Shown: piece after piece, positions 8,147 to 16,152 of the stretch
Numbering within the stretch: the first letter of the stretch is position 1
How the letters are laid out: every line of letters starts with the position of its first letter
Assembly: GCA_963675365.2 (NCBI GenBank)
Contig: CAXXVA010000003.1
Span: forward strand, 682,001-746,000
Direction: 5' to 3'
DNA length: 64,000 bases
Source of the DNA: CAXXOK01 sp963675365
GTDB lineage: Bacteria > Bacillota > Clostridia > Christensenellales > Aristaeellaceae
Made by a program: the position numbers and the translations under genes
Notes under the pieces: model-generated
What the model was told of the DNA's origin: nothing
Seen by the model: only the letters and a program-made list of their open reading frames with translations
The model's database searches: none

Positions 8147-8542
8147 TTATTTCACAGCAATCACTTTGATCTCTACAAGGCGTTCCGGAATACCCATATT
8201 TTCAACCTGAATCGCGGAAACAGTCGGGGGGATATCCGGCTTTCCGAACACATCCAGAAAAGCCTGATATCCTAGCCGGCCGTCGTTTCCGTTGGTATAG
8301 AAAATGGTCATATCCACAACGTTGCCGATGCTATACCCGGCATGATCCAAAATGGATTTGATATTGAGCAGGGCTTGTTTGGCCTGCACGGCAAAATCGC
8401 CCCGGCCGACGAGATTTCCCTGCTTGTCCAAAGCATTTTGCCCGCCGATGAAAAGGATATTTGACGGTGCGCTCACCTCCAGCGCCTGCGAAAAGGCGGG
8501 GCTTACGGCAAGATCGGGAGGCTGGATTTTATTGATATTCAT
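8147..8542 (-). CDS. RidA-family (YjgF/UK114) enamine/imine deaminase-like protein
   Basis: A 131-residue RidA-superfamily protein. Members form trimers and many hydrolyse reactive enamine/imine intermediates released by PLP enzymes. Typical segments: ILFIGGQNALDKQGN, DFAVQAKQALLNIKSIL and the C-terminal PPTVSAIQVENMGIPERLVEI. The usual C-terminal Arg that binds the substrate carboxylate is replaced in the motif region by PPTVSAIQV, so it may belong to a non-archetypal subgroup. I chose the ATG at 8542, not 8548: AAAGGAGA (8556-8549) is 7 bases from it and only 1 from the other, and the ATGA overlap with the EamA gene points to the same codon. Confidence 0.8.
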   Translation of the reverse strand: MNINKIQPPDLAVSPAFSQALEVSAPSNILFIGGQNALDKQGNLVGRGDFAVQAKQALLNIKSILDHAGYSIGNVVDMTIFYTNGNDGRLGYQAFLDVFGKPDIPPTVSAIQVENMGIPERLVEIKVIAVK

Positions 8543-9513
8543 AGACATTCTCCTTTACTCTTTGTACCCCGAATATACCGCGCGCCGTGCGGATTGAAAC
8601 GCCTGCCGATCAGCAGCATTCCAGCTACAACCATCACGCCGCCTGCCCATTGCATCGGTGCAACCTGTTCACCCAGGACCAGGACCGATAAAGCCATGGA
8701 AGTCAGCGGCATGATGCCGGAGTACGCGGCGATGGTATAGGCGTCGCAGCGCCTAGCTCCGGAGTAGAAAAAGCCGAACGACAGCGCCGTAACCACCAGA
8801 CCGTACCAGACGAGCGCCAGAACGTCTAAAACATTCAGGGCGCGGAACGTGGTAAACGGGCGTTCCAGCAGCGCGGGAATGATGGATAGGCACAGCGCGG
8901 CGGCAGAGACCAGAAGCGTTTGCACCATGGGGTGGATCGCCGTGCGTTCCTGTTCATTTTCGGCGGCTTTCTGTTTTCTGGAAATGATACGAAACGCGGA
9001 TTCGCTGGCCGCGCCAAACAGCACGAGCAGATTGCCGATCCAGTGCCCGTCGGAAAACCTTGCGGGAAAAAGGCTGCCGCCCTGTAAAAGCATAATGCCA
9101 GCGACCGTTGCTCCGACGCCAAGCACCGCATACGCCGTCAGGCGTTCTCTTAGCACAAAGAAAGCGCCGATGGCGGTCATGGCGGGAATCACGCCGGTCA
9201 GGATGCCCGCCTCCGCTGTGCTGGTTTGACGAACGCCCAGCAGCAGGAACATGCGGAACAGGAAAATGCCGAAAACCGCCTGCGCGATCAGTAAAAGCCA
9301 TTGCCGCCCGACAAGCATGCGGATGGTGCGGATCACCCGTCCGGCGTAGAAGGGGAGAAGACCGATAAGCACGATCGCCATGCTGACCGCCGTGATGGTG
9401 AAACTTCCGAGCTTCTGCGCCAGAATATAGCCCGTTACGACCGACGTTCCGGCAAGCCCGAACGCGCCGCTTAGGTACAGCTTTCCCTGCGTTGACTGCC
9501 TGATGCCACACAT
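8539..9513 (-). CDS. EamA/DMT-family transporter
   Basis: A polytopic protein of the drug/metabolite transporter superfamily, with ten hydrophobic segments arranged as two EamA repeats of about 140 residues. Such proteins export amino acids or other metabolites. Start is uncertain: ATG at 9513 gives 324 residues but AAGGGG lies directly against it; an in-frame TTG at 9558 would add 15 residues and overlap the facing promoter. It ends in ATGA with the RidA gene, and the MocR regulator is divergent, so it is the likely target of that regulator. Confidence 0.75.
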   Translation of the reverse strand: MCGIRQSTQGKLYLSGAFGLAGTSVVTGYILAQKLGSFTITAVSMAIVLIGLLPFYAGRVIRTIRMLVGRQWLLLIAQAVFGIFLFRMFLLLGVRQTSTAEAGILTGVIPAMTAIGAFFVLRERLTAYAVLGVGATVAGIMLLQGGSLFPARFSDGHWIGNLLVLFGAASESAFRIISRKQKAAENEQERTAIHPMVQTLLVSAAALCLSIIPALLERPFTTFRALNVLDVLALVWYGLVVTALSFGFFYSGARRCDAYTIAAYSGIMPLTSMALSVLVLGEQVAPMQWAGGVMVVAGMLLIGRRFNPHGARYIRGTKSKGECL

Positions 9514-9517
9514 CCCC

Positions 9518-9545
9518 TTGTGAATATTCGGAATATGGGTATAAT
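9518..9545 (+). promoter_or_regulatory. Promoter of the MocR gene with short dyad
   Basis: TTGTGA (9518-9523) and TATAAT (9540-9545) are 16 bp apart. Between them lies the palindrome GAATATTC (9522-9529) followed by GGAATAT, half a copy again, a candidate site for the divergent MocR regulator. The EamA start at 9513 is immediately to the left, so both directions could be controlled from here. Confidence 0.55.
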
Positions 9546-9619
9546 GATAAGCGATCAACTGGACATGTGAAAGAGCCGCTTATAGGCATAATCAATAGTA
9601 CCAGTGAGGAGCGAGCGGA

Positions 9620-11026
9620 ATGTGGGATATTCAGCTGGACCGCAGCGGTGAAACCAGTCTGCAGCGCCAGATATACCGGACGCTGAGGGACGGTATGCTC
9701 TCCGGCAGACTGAAAGCGGGCGAGGCCCTGCCGTCCACGCGGGAACTGTCCGCGGAGCTCGGCGTATCTCGCAATACGGTCGGTGCCGCGTACGATATGC
9801 TTTGGACGGAAGGATATATAATAAGCCGCCAGGGCGCTCCCTCGCGCGTGGCGGAGGGACTGCTCCTGCACTCTGCGGGAAAAACGGAAGTAAAAAGGGA
9901 TGTCTCGCTGAATAAACCTAAGATTCTGTGGGATTTCGGGACGGGGCAGCCAGATCTGCTCAATTTCCCGTGGAAGCAATGGAACGATGGTCTGAAACAT
10001 GCGGCGGACAGCCTGACCGTGAAGCAGTTTGCCTATTCGGGGCCGAAGGGCTATGCGCCGCTTTGCGGGGAGATTGCCCGCTTTTTGAAACGCGCCAGAA
10101 ATCTGGAGGTGGATGAAAAGGATATCTTCATCACCTCCGGGTCTACGCAGGCGCTGTACCTGCTGGTAGAGATCCTGCAGCAGGACGGCCGCGCGTTCGC
10201 GCTGGAAGATCCGTCGCATCCCGGCGTCCGCACGATGATACGGGACAAGGGATATCCGCTGCATCTGATGCCGGTGGACGACCGCGGCGCTGACGTTGCG
10301 GTTTTGGAAGGACGAGCGTTGTCGGCAGTTTACGTTACGCCGTCGCACCAGTTCCCGCTGGGCGGTATTCTGCCGGCGGACCGCCGCGCCGCGCTGATCC
10401 GCATGGCGGAGGAGAAGGATTATTATATCCTCGAGGACGATTACGACAGCGAATTCCGCTATACGGGAGCGCCGGTCAGCCCGATCCGCTCGATGAGCGC
10501 GTCCCGCACGGTGTACGTCGGCACGTTTTCCAAGACCCTGTTCCCGGCTCTGCGCATCGGTTTTGTGGTGCTTCCGGAGGCTTTGCAAAAACAATGGAAA
10601 CACGCCCGCAACTTTATGGACGTTCAAAATCCCGTGCTGGAACAGGCAGCGCTTTTCTGGTTTTTGCAAACGCGGAAGCTGGACAAGCATATCCGCTGCA
10701 TGAAACGGCGGTATGCCGAAAAACGCGAAGCGCTGCTCGCCTCGCTGCTCGATACCTTCGGCGATGCGGTGATCCCTCGCGGCGACGCCTCCGGCCTGCA
10801 TATCGCGCTGCGCTTTCCGGGCCGCGTGTTTGGGGACGGGTTTTTAGCACAGTGCAAAAAAACCGGCGTCCGTATTCTACCGGTTTCAAAGTACTGCGAG
10901 GGCGGGGAGAGGTATCAAGATACTCTTTTGCTTGGGTACGGGCACTTATCCGTAGATCAAATCCGGGACGGCGTCAAAGCGCTGCAAAAGACAGTCAACT
11001 TGGCACAACGACCTCAAAGCAGTTAA
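9620..11026 (+). CDS. MocR-family PLP-dependent transcriptional regulator
   Basis: A 468-residue fusion of a GntR-type winged helix (about 12-78, with LPSTRELSAELGVSRNTV) and a fold-type I aminotransferase domain (about 105-465). PLP-site features: TSGSTQALYL, the DYDSEFRY segment, and the Schiff-base lysine Lys305 in GTFSKTLFP. MocR proteins sense PLP-linked amines or amino acids and usually control a neighbouring transporter or enzyme. ATG at 9620 follows GAGGAG. The divergent EamA-RidA-B3/B4 operon is the obvious target. The 3' end overlaps the convergent histidine kinase gene by 32 bp. Confidence 0.85.
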   Translation: MWDIQLDRSGETSLQRQIYRTLRDGMLSGRLKAGEALPSTRELSAELGVSRNTVGAAYDMLWTEGYIISRQGAPSRVAEGLLLHSAGKTEVKRDVSLNKPKILWDFGTGQPDLLNFPWKQWNDGLKHAADSLTVKQFAYSGPKGYAPLCGEIARFLKRARNLEVDEKDIFITSGSTQALYLLVEILQQDGRAFALEDPSHPGVRTMIRDKGYPLHLMPVDDRGADVAVLEGRALSAVYVTPSHQFPLGGILPADRRAALIRMAEEKDYYILEDDYDSEFRYTGAPVSPIRSMSASRTVYVGTFSKTLFPALRIGFVVLPEALQKQWKHARNFMDVQNPVLEQAALFWFLQTRKLDKHIRCMKRRYAEKREALLASLLDTFGDAVIPRGDASGLHIALRFPGRVFGDGFLAQCKKTGVRILPVSKYCEGGERYQDTLLLGYGHLSVDQIRDGVKALQKTVNLAQRPQSS

Positions 11027-12425
11027 ACCCGCTCTTGGTATAAGCGCGTACCGTACCGCCGTGCAGCTCCGCAATACTTTTAACGATCGCGAGGCCAAGC
11101 CCCTTGCCGCTGTGCTGGGTATTCACCTGATAAAAGCTGTTCCAGATCAGTTCCAGTTCTTTTTTGGGAATCGGCGGACCGGAATTGGCGACCGTCAGCT
11201 TGGTCTTTCTATCCGATTGCTGGATTTCGATGCGAATGCTTCCGTGATCGTCCACATACTTGAACGCATTGCCTAATAAATTGCCGATGACCTGGTTCAG
11301 GCGCAGCCGGTCGGCCGTCAGCTCGCACGGACCGTCCGCGATCAGATCGACCTGGACGCTCTTCTCGCTTTGAATATAGCTGAACCGTTCCATCGCCTGG
11401 CCTGCGAGCTCGCGCAGGCTGCAAGCTTCTTTATTCAGCGTAAAGCTTCCGGACTCGTAACTGGACAGGTCAAGCAGGTTTTTCACCAGGTCGTTCATGC
11501 CGTTGGCTTCATCGAAGATAATTTCGTAATACTCCTTTTGATCCTGCTTCGTTTTGGGCACGTTCTGCTTAAGCCCGTCCGCATAACCGAGGATCACACT
11601 GATCGGGTTTTTGAGTTCGTGAGATACGTCGGCCACGAAACGCCGGCGCATTTTTTCCAGGTTCCGTTCCTTGGAAAGCTCTTTTTCCAATTGCGCGTTG
11701 CTTTGGTGCAATTTACCGATGGTTCCGGACAGGGTATCCGCCATTTGGTTAACGCTGTGCGTAAGCTCCGCAAGCTCGTCGCCACCTTTAACGGTCAGCG
11801 TTTCATCAAACTCGAGGTTCGCCATCTTGCGGGTCACCCGGTTAAGCTCCGTTACGGGGCGGCTGACGCTGCGGGAGATGAAGAAAATAAGGATCAGCCC
11901 GATCAGGTACACCACGATGGACGACAGCATCATGAAGCTGAAAAACATACGCGACGCTTCGTCGACCAGTCCTATGGCCTTGGTGAGCACAAGCATCGTT
12001 CCATTGCCGAAAATCAGCGCGTAAACCATGGTCTGCTCTTCGGGCACGTCGCCGCCGAGCACCGTAAAATATCCGGTTTTTGCGGATGCGTTTTCGTAAA
12101 GCATTTTGCCGTCGTTTTCGCTGAAGGGCAGCGTGGTTTGCCGTACGGTCTGCGTGCCGATAGGCTGCAGGTTTTCATCGAGCAGGAATATACGCGCGCC
12201 TGTGTTTTTCGTCAGCGTTTTCACGGAAGCCTGGGCGTCGCCGGAGCGGAAATCCTGTACGAAGCGAATGGCTTCGCTGCGCATGTTGCGGCTGTTGGTT
12301 GAAATGAAGTAATCCACCGAAAACGCGCGGTTGACTAAAAAAAGGACGATCAGCAGCACAAAGAACGCCGCCGAAAACACAAGCAGTATTTTGTTGCGTA
12401 TTGTTTTAATCTTCGGTAATCTCAA
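10995..12425 (-). CDS. Sensor histidine kinase
   Basis: A 476-residue membrane kinase: helix 1 (about 12-32), extracytoplasmic sensor of about 115 residues, helix 2 (about 162-184), HAMP (about 185-238), dimerisation/phosphoacceptor with VSHELKNP (His269), and an HATPase domain with the N box ending VIGNLLGNAFKY and the G box GKGLGLAIV. The sensor region has no motif I recognise. Start is the TTG at 12425, which overlaps the response regulator gene by 20 bp and implies coupling; no ATG lies near. It pairs with the response regulator, and the two genes upstream of that (DUF1566 and arylsulfotransferase-like) read the same way and may be targets. Confidence 0.85.
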   Translation of the reverse strand: MRLPKIKTIRNKILLVFSAAFFVLLIVLFLVNRAFSVDYFISTNSRNMRSEAIRFVQDFRSGDAQASVKTLTKNTGARIFLLDENLQPIGTQTVRQTTLPFSENDGKMLYENASAKTGYFTVLGGDVPEEQTMVYALIFGNGTMLVLTKAIGLVDEASRMFFSFMMLSSIVVYLIGLILIFFISRSVSRPVTELNRVTRKMANLEFDETLTVKGGDELAELTHSVNQMADTLSGTIGKLHQSNAQLEKELSKERNLEKMRRRFVADVSHELKNPISVILGYADGLKQNVPKTKQDQKEYYEIIFDEANGMNDLVKNLLDLSSYESGSFTLNKEACSLRELAGQAMERFSYIQSEKSVQVDLIADGPCELTADRLRLNQVIGNLLGNAFKYVDDHGSIRIEIQQSDRKTKLTVANSGPPIPKKELELIWNSFYQVNTQHSGKGLGLAIVKSIAELHGGTVRAYTKSGFNCFEVVVPS

Positions 12426-13077
12426 AGCGATATCCCATCCCGCGAACCGTTTGGATCACGGTTCCGTAGTCCTCAAGCTTCGCGCGCAGGGTTTTGATGT
12501 GCGTATCCACCGTGCGCGGGTCGCCGTAGTAATCGTAGCCCCAGACCCTGTCCAGAAGCTTGGAGCGTTCCACGGTCAGATTTTTGTTCCGGATCAGATA
12601 TTCAAGGAGCAGAAATTCCTTGTGTGTCAGCCCCCGGTCCTTATCGCGGATGCTAACCAAATGGTTTGAAAAATCCACGGTCAGGTCGCGGAAATGCAAA
12701 GCGTCCGCGACTCCTTTGCGATCCTTGCGGATGCAGGCTTTCACGCGGGCGATCAGCACCTGATACTGAAACGGTTTGGTCACATAGTCGTCCGCGCCGT
12801 ATTCAAGCCCTTTGACTTCGTTGTAGGGTTCGTCCAGCGCGGTCAGGAAGATAACGGGCGTGTCCGTTATCTTCCTGATCTCGCGGATGGTTTCATAGCC
12901 GTCCATGCCCGGCATACGGATGTCCAGCAGGATGAGGCCGAGTTCCGTGGTGCCGGCGACGATTTGCAGGCCATCCTCGCCGTTTGCGCCTTCGAGCACT
13001 TCAAAGCCTTCGTTGCGCAGGTAGTCGCCGACGATGCGCCTGACGTTTTTTTCGTCATCAATCACCAGGATTTTCAT
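12406..13077 (-). CDS. OmpR/PhoB-family response regulator
   Basis: A 223-residue regulator with a receiver domain (acidic pocket DDE at 7-9, phosphoacceptor Asp52 in LLDIRMPG, then FLTALDE and the lysine in VTKPFQ) and a winged-helix DNA-binding domain ending LRAKLEDYGTVIQTVRGMGY. ATG at 13077 is chosen because GATGAGGT lies just upstream; two earlier in-frame ATGs would contain that site. It is the first gene of a two-gene operon with the histidine kinase and has its own promoter at 13116-13124. Confidence 0.88.
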   Translation of the reverse strand: MKILVIDDEKNVRRIVGDYLRNEGFEVLEGANGEDGLQIVAGTTELGLILLDIRMPGMDGYETIREIRKITDTPVIFLTALDEPYNEVKGLEYGADDYVTKPFQYQVLIARVKACIRKDRKGVADALHFRDLTVDFSNHLVSIRDKDRGLTHKEFLLLEYLIRNKNLTVERSKLLDRVWGYDYYGDPRTVDTHIKTLRAKLEDYGTVIQTVRGMGYRFEITED

Positions 13078-13112
13078 ACTATACCTCATCGAGTCCTTCA
13101 TTGCGGGTGTGA

Positions 13113-13127
13113 CTTATTATACCATAC
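13113..13127 (-). promoter_or_regulatory. Extended -10 promoter of the two-component operon
   Basis: Minus-strand GTATGGTATAATAAG carries TG-G-TATAAT (13124-13116). The same 15 bases form the promoter at 2735-2749. The stop codon of the DUF1566 gene (13130) is only 3 bases away, so the regulator operon starts right after that gene. Confidence 0.6.
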
Positions 13128-13129
13128 CG

Positions 13130-14500
13130 TCAGTCTATGGGCCGAACGGCGCGCACGTAGTTGTAGACGAACTGTACGTCTCCCTGCGGCGCGTTCAGAT
13201 TTGCGTAGGGGTAGTCGGCCGCGTTTCCGGTTTTGGGGTCGCTGCGCTGCGCGCCCGCGCCGTGCACGTCTGACAAGGTGCCGTTCATTTCGCCCTGCGC
13301 CTCGCCAAACGCGATGTAAGCGGCGCTGGCTTCCGGAATGCGCCCGTCCAGATGTGTGGTGGATGTCCAGTAGTACGGGTAACCCAGCGTTCCGTCGATA
13401 TTGCTGATTTCCGTGACCTGGAACAGGGGGTCAATCGCGGCGGAGTGCGTGGTATCGGGAGAACGGGAGTAGTCCACGATGCTTTGCAGTTCCTTGGCGT
13501 CCGGCAATTTCCAGTCGTCGTAGCCCGCGTAATCCAGATTTTCAGCCCACTCGAGGGCGGATTCCCAGTCCATCGCGCCGTCTTCTTCCAGATACCCCGA
13601 ATCGTACATCATCCACATCAGGCCTGTGGACAGATCGGTGATCGTGCCGTCGCCGTTATCCACGAAGTTGTTCAGGCCGTAGGTCGTATTGCCGCGTACC
13701 AGCATAACGTAGAAGGTTTTGTCGATCGGATAGCCCTTGATGCGCCCGTCGGCGAAGTTTACGCCGAACATCGTGGTGTTGTGGGTCATGGTATCGGATT
13801 CGTAGATCGTGCTGGTGGCGTACTGCGAGTCGATGGAGCGTTCGCCCGTCACGTCTCCGTAGTTGAACACGAAATAATCCGTGTCAATGTAGGGGCTGAC
13901 GTCAGTCTGCGCTGAAAAGTCGATCAGCGAGTACAGCTCTTTAATGGTGGGAAGCCGCCAGTCGGTATAGCCCGCCAGTTCAAAGTTCTCAAGCATTTCC
14001 ACGGCTTCCGGCCAGGTCATCTTGTCGCCGGGGTCCTGCTGCCACATGAGGCCGGTGACGTTGTCGGTCACAGTGCCGTCGCCGTTATCGGTGTAGCTGA
14101 AGGTGCTGCCCTGGTAAGTGGCGTCCTGCCCGTAGAAGGCGTCGCCCTCGCCCGGTTCCTTGATTACGGCGTTGTTGGAGTAAAACGTTGTCTCGCCAGT
14201 ATCCACGAGGGGGTAGTTGCCGACAAGCGTTGAAGTGTCTACGTCCTGCACCAGCTCGGCTTCGATGGCGTTGGCCTCCGCGACGGTGTAAGTAGACTGC
14301 GCGGGCAGGCTGCCGTTTGGCAGAACATCGGCTGTGATCTGCCGGTTTTCAGGCGGTTGATTCTGGTTCGCGCCGGGCCGCGTGTTCGGAGGCGGCTGAA
14401 TTCCTGCCGCGTCGGTGACGGGAATGCACAGGAAGAGAAGCAGCAAGGTCAGGGGGAGTACGGTCAGCTTTCGGATGGTGCGTTTTGTGTTTGATTTCAT
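13130..14500 (-). CDS. Secreted DUF1566 (Lcl-like) protein, two repeats
   Basis: A 456-residue exported protein. An N-terminal signal peptide (LPLTLLLLFLCIPVTDAAG) is followed by a Pro/Asn-rich linker, then two DUF1566 units: one with DNGDGTVTDNVTGLMWQQ, WPEAV and YTDWRLPTIKEL, the other with VDNGDGTITDLSTGLMW, WESAL and YDDWKLPDAKEL. DUF1566 is found in extracellular and collagen-binding proteins such as Lcl. The ATG at 14500 has GGAGGA 7 bases upstream. It lies 24 bp after the arylsulfotransferase-like gene, so they form an operon; a shared role at the cell surface is likely, its nature unknown. Confidence 0.8.
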   Translation of the reverse strand: MKSNTKRTIRKLTVLPLTLLLLFLCIPVTDAAGIQPPPNTRPGANQNQPPENRQITADVLPNGSLPAQSTYTVAEANAIEAELVQDVDTSTLVGNYPLVDTGETTFYSNNAVIKEPGEGDAFYGQDATYQGSTFSYTDNGDGTVTDNVTGLMWQQDPGDKMTWPEAVEMLENFELAGYTDWRLPTIKELYSLIDFSAQTDVSPYIDTDYFVFNYGDVTGERSIDSQYATSTIYESDTMTHNTTMFGVNFADGRIKGYPIDKTFYVMLVRGNTTYGLNNFVDNGDGTITDLSTGLMWMMYDSGYLEEDGAMDWESALEWAENLDYAGYDDWKLPDAKELQSIVDYSRSPDTTHSAAIDPLFQVTEISNIDGTLGYPYYWTSTTHLDGRIPEASAAYIAFGEAQGEMNGTLSDVHGAGAQRSDPKTGNAADYPYANLNAPQGDVQFVYNYVRAVRPID

Positions 14501-14524
14501 GATATTGTCCTCCATCATTATAGT

Positions 14525-15916
14525 CTAGTCGGAAAGTTCTATTCCGGTAAAACCGGAATAATCGGGTTCGTAGCGTTGGATGTTGAAGTAGCTGCCCTGG
14601 GCGGAGTAATCCCACACCGTATCGCCGTCCTGCGTAACCTCGAAAAAGTATCCATTGGGGCCGCTGCAGATCAGCGTATCGCCGTTTTCCAGCCGCTGGG
14701 CGCTGGAAATGTTCTGCGCAAAGAAATCCGTGGGATTATCGGCGGTATAGCGCCAGCAGAGAATATCCGGATCAAATGTGCGGTCGTAGCTGCCGTCGCT
14801 ATTCAACGGGGGAGTGATTTCGTCCACGGACGAATACCGGTCTCCCGCGCGGCCCAGGCCGTTGTTGAAGATCAGGATATTTCCTTCACCGGGAAGCCCG
14901 TCCGCAATCCATTCGGCGTCGTGCTGGCCAAACAGGATCTGGTCGCCCGCATCTCCCGCGCCGTATGCCTGGGGATTGCCCCAGCGATACAGCAGGTCGC
15001 CGCCGCAACCGCTGTTTCCGCCGGAATGCCCGGCGGCTTCTTCGGTGGTCGTGGAATGGTCGATGATCCAGATCTCGCCGAAGTTGTGGACGCTTAAGAG
15101 GATTTGGTCGAGTTCCGCGTTATAGTCTGCGCTGTTGATGTGTGTCCAGTCCGCAGAGGCTTGCAGCGTGTAGTTGAGATCAATAAGCTTCGGGTGCGCG
15201 GATACGTCGCCGTAGTTTTCCTTCGATGCGTCCTGATCCTGCACCAGATGGTCCCACGCGTGCCATTCCCATACGATCTCGCCGGAGGTATCGCCTGTTG
15301 GTTTGATTTCCAGAATACTGTCGGGCCAGAGCTCGCCGTTTTCAAGCAGACTGGGATCGCGCCCCGCGTCCAGAGCTTCCTGCTCTGATTTGTATTCCCA
15401 AGCGACAATCAGCACGTTGCCGTTTGGCAATACCTCCGCGCTGTGGTGCTGTAAATAGGTATCGCTGGAACAGACGTATTCCCATACAACGTTCCCGTCC
15501 CAGTCGATCAGTTGTATCACGCCGCCGGAGCCGCCGGGATTGACTTCCCGCTGGTTTCCGCCGGACGAGCCGCGCCGGTTGCCGGAGCTTTGCTGGTTCT
15601 GCAGAGGGGATTGAGAGCTAACGAACGTCGAGTTTGCTATGGAACCGGTGTGCAAGAGCAATCCGTTTTCCAGAAGGCTCACCTTCAGTCCGGGCCGGTA
15701 CTCCGTGTCCCAGGTATGAACGATGACCCCGTCCATATCCATCAGGGAAACGCTTGTCGCCTCGATCGACGCAAACAGCGTATAGCCGTCGAAGGCTTCG
15801 GCCGCTTCGCCTGATGCGGCGAGCCCCACAAGGATGAGCACCAGCGCCAATCCGGCGGCAATCAGCGGGCAAAGTGCGATACGCATCGCCGCTTTGCTTT
15901 TTTTATGTTCAGTCAT
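14525..15916 (-). CDS. Arylsulfotransferase (ASST) family protein, membrane-anchored
   Basis: A 463-residue protein with an N-terminal membrane anchor (about 12-36) and a beta-propeller of the arylsulfotransferase family. Family landmarks are HHSAEVLPNGNVLI, DWTHINSADYN, the DLLYRWGNPQAYG segment, GQHDAEWI and GNILIFNNGLGR. ASST enzymes move sulfate between phenols without PAPS, outside the membrane; activity here is not certain, since many propellers of this group have no tested function. A Ser/Gly/Asn-rich insert sits at about 105-130. ATG at 15916 follows GGGAGGAA. It heads the operon with the DUF1566 gene. Confidence 0.75.
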   Translation of the reverse strand: MTEHKKSKAAMRIALCPLIAAGLALVLILVGLAASGEAAEAFDGYTLFASIEATSVSLMDMDGVIVHTWDTEYRPGLKVSLLENGLLLHTGSIANSTFVSSQSPLQNQQSSGNRRGSSGGNQREVNPGGSGGVIQLIDWDGNVVWEYVCSSDTYLQHHSAEVLPNGNVLIVAWEYKSEQEALDAGRDPSLLENGELWPDSILEIKPTGDTSGEIVWEWHAWDHLVQDQDASKENYGDVSAHPKLIDLNYTLQASADWTHINSADYNAELDQILLSVHNFGEIWIIDHSTTTEEAAGHSGGNSGCGGDLLYRWGNPQAYGAGDAGDQILFGQHDAEWIADGLPGEGNILIFNNGLGRAGDRYSSVDEITPPLNSDGSYDRTFDPDILCWRYTADNPTDFFAQNISSAQRLENGDTLICSGPNGYFFEVTQDGDTVWDYSAQGSYFNIQRYEPDYSGFTGIELSD

Positions 15917-16037
15917 CGTTTCATTCCTCCCGTCGTTTTAAGCGTAACATTTGGCCTTGTCCCTATTGAAACCCGGCAAGGTGAAGTTTATGTGAAGCCG
16001 GAAAATGGATTTACAAAGATGAAATGGAAGCGGAATG

Positions 16038-16081
16038 AACGCGAAGCCGCGATTGACTTTATCGCTTCGCGTTTTTATAAT
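16038..16081 (+). promoter_or_regulatory. Promoter of the YfcC gene inside a perfect inverted repeat
   Basis: TTGACT (16053-16058) and TATAAT (16076-16081) are 17 bp apart. The perfect repeat AACGCGAAGC (16038-16047) / GCTTCGCGTT (16064-16073) has 16 bases between its arms and encloses the -35; the second arm fills the spacer. The right arm is followed by T5, so as RNA it could also end transcripts from upstream, but no plus-strand gene lies upstream to need it. An operator is more likely. Confidence 0.6.
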
Positions 16082-16152
16082 GGCAGTAATATACTTTTCA
16101 ACATAAAAATAAGTTCGGCGTTGGATCGGCCGGACGGCGGGAGGGCAGCGCA

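Noticed and set aside
8954..10801. Minus-strand open frame of 615 codons across the EamA and MocR genes
   Set aside because: It would run through two genes with sound motifs and a promoter region; composition is that of a shadow.
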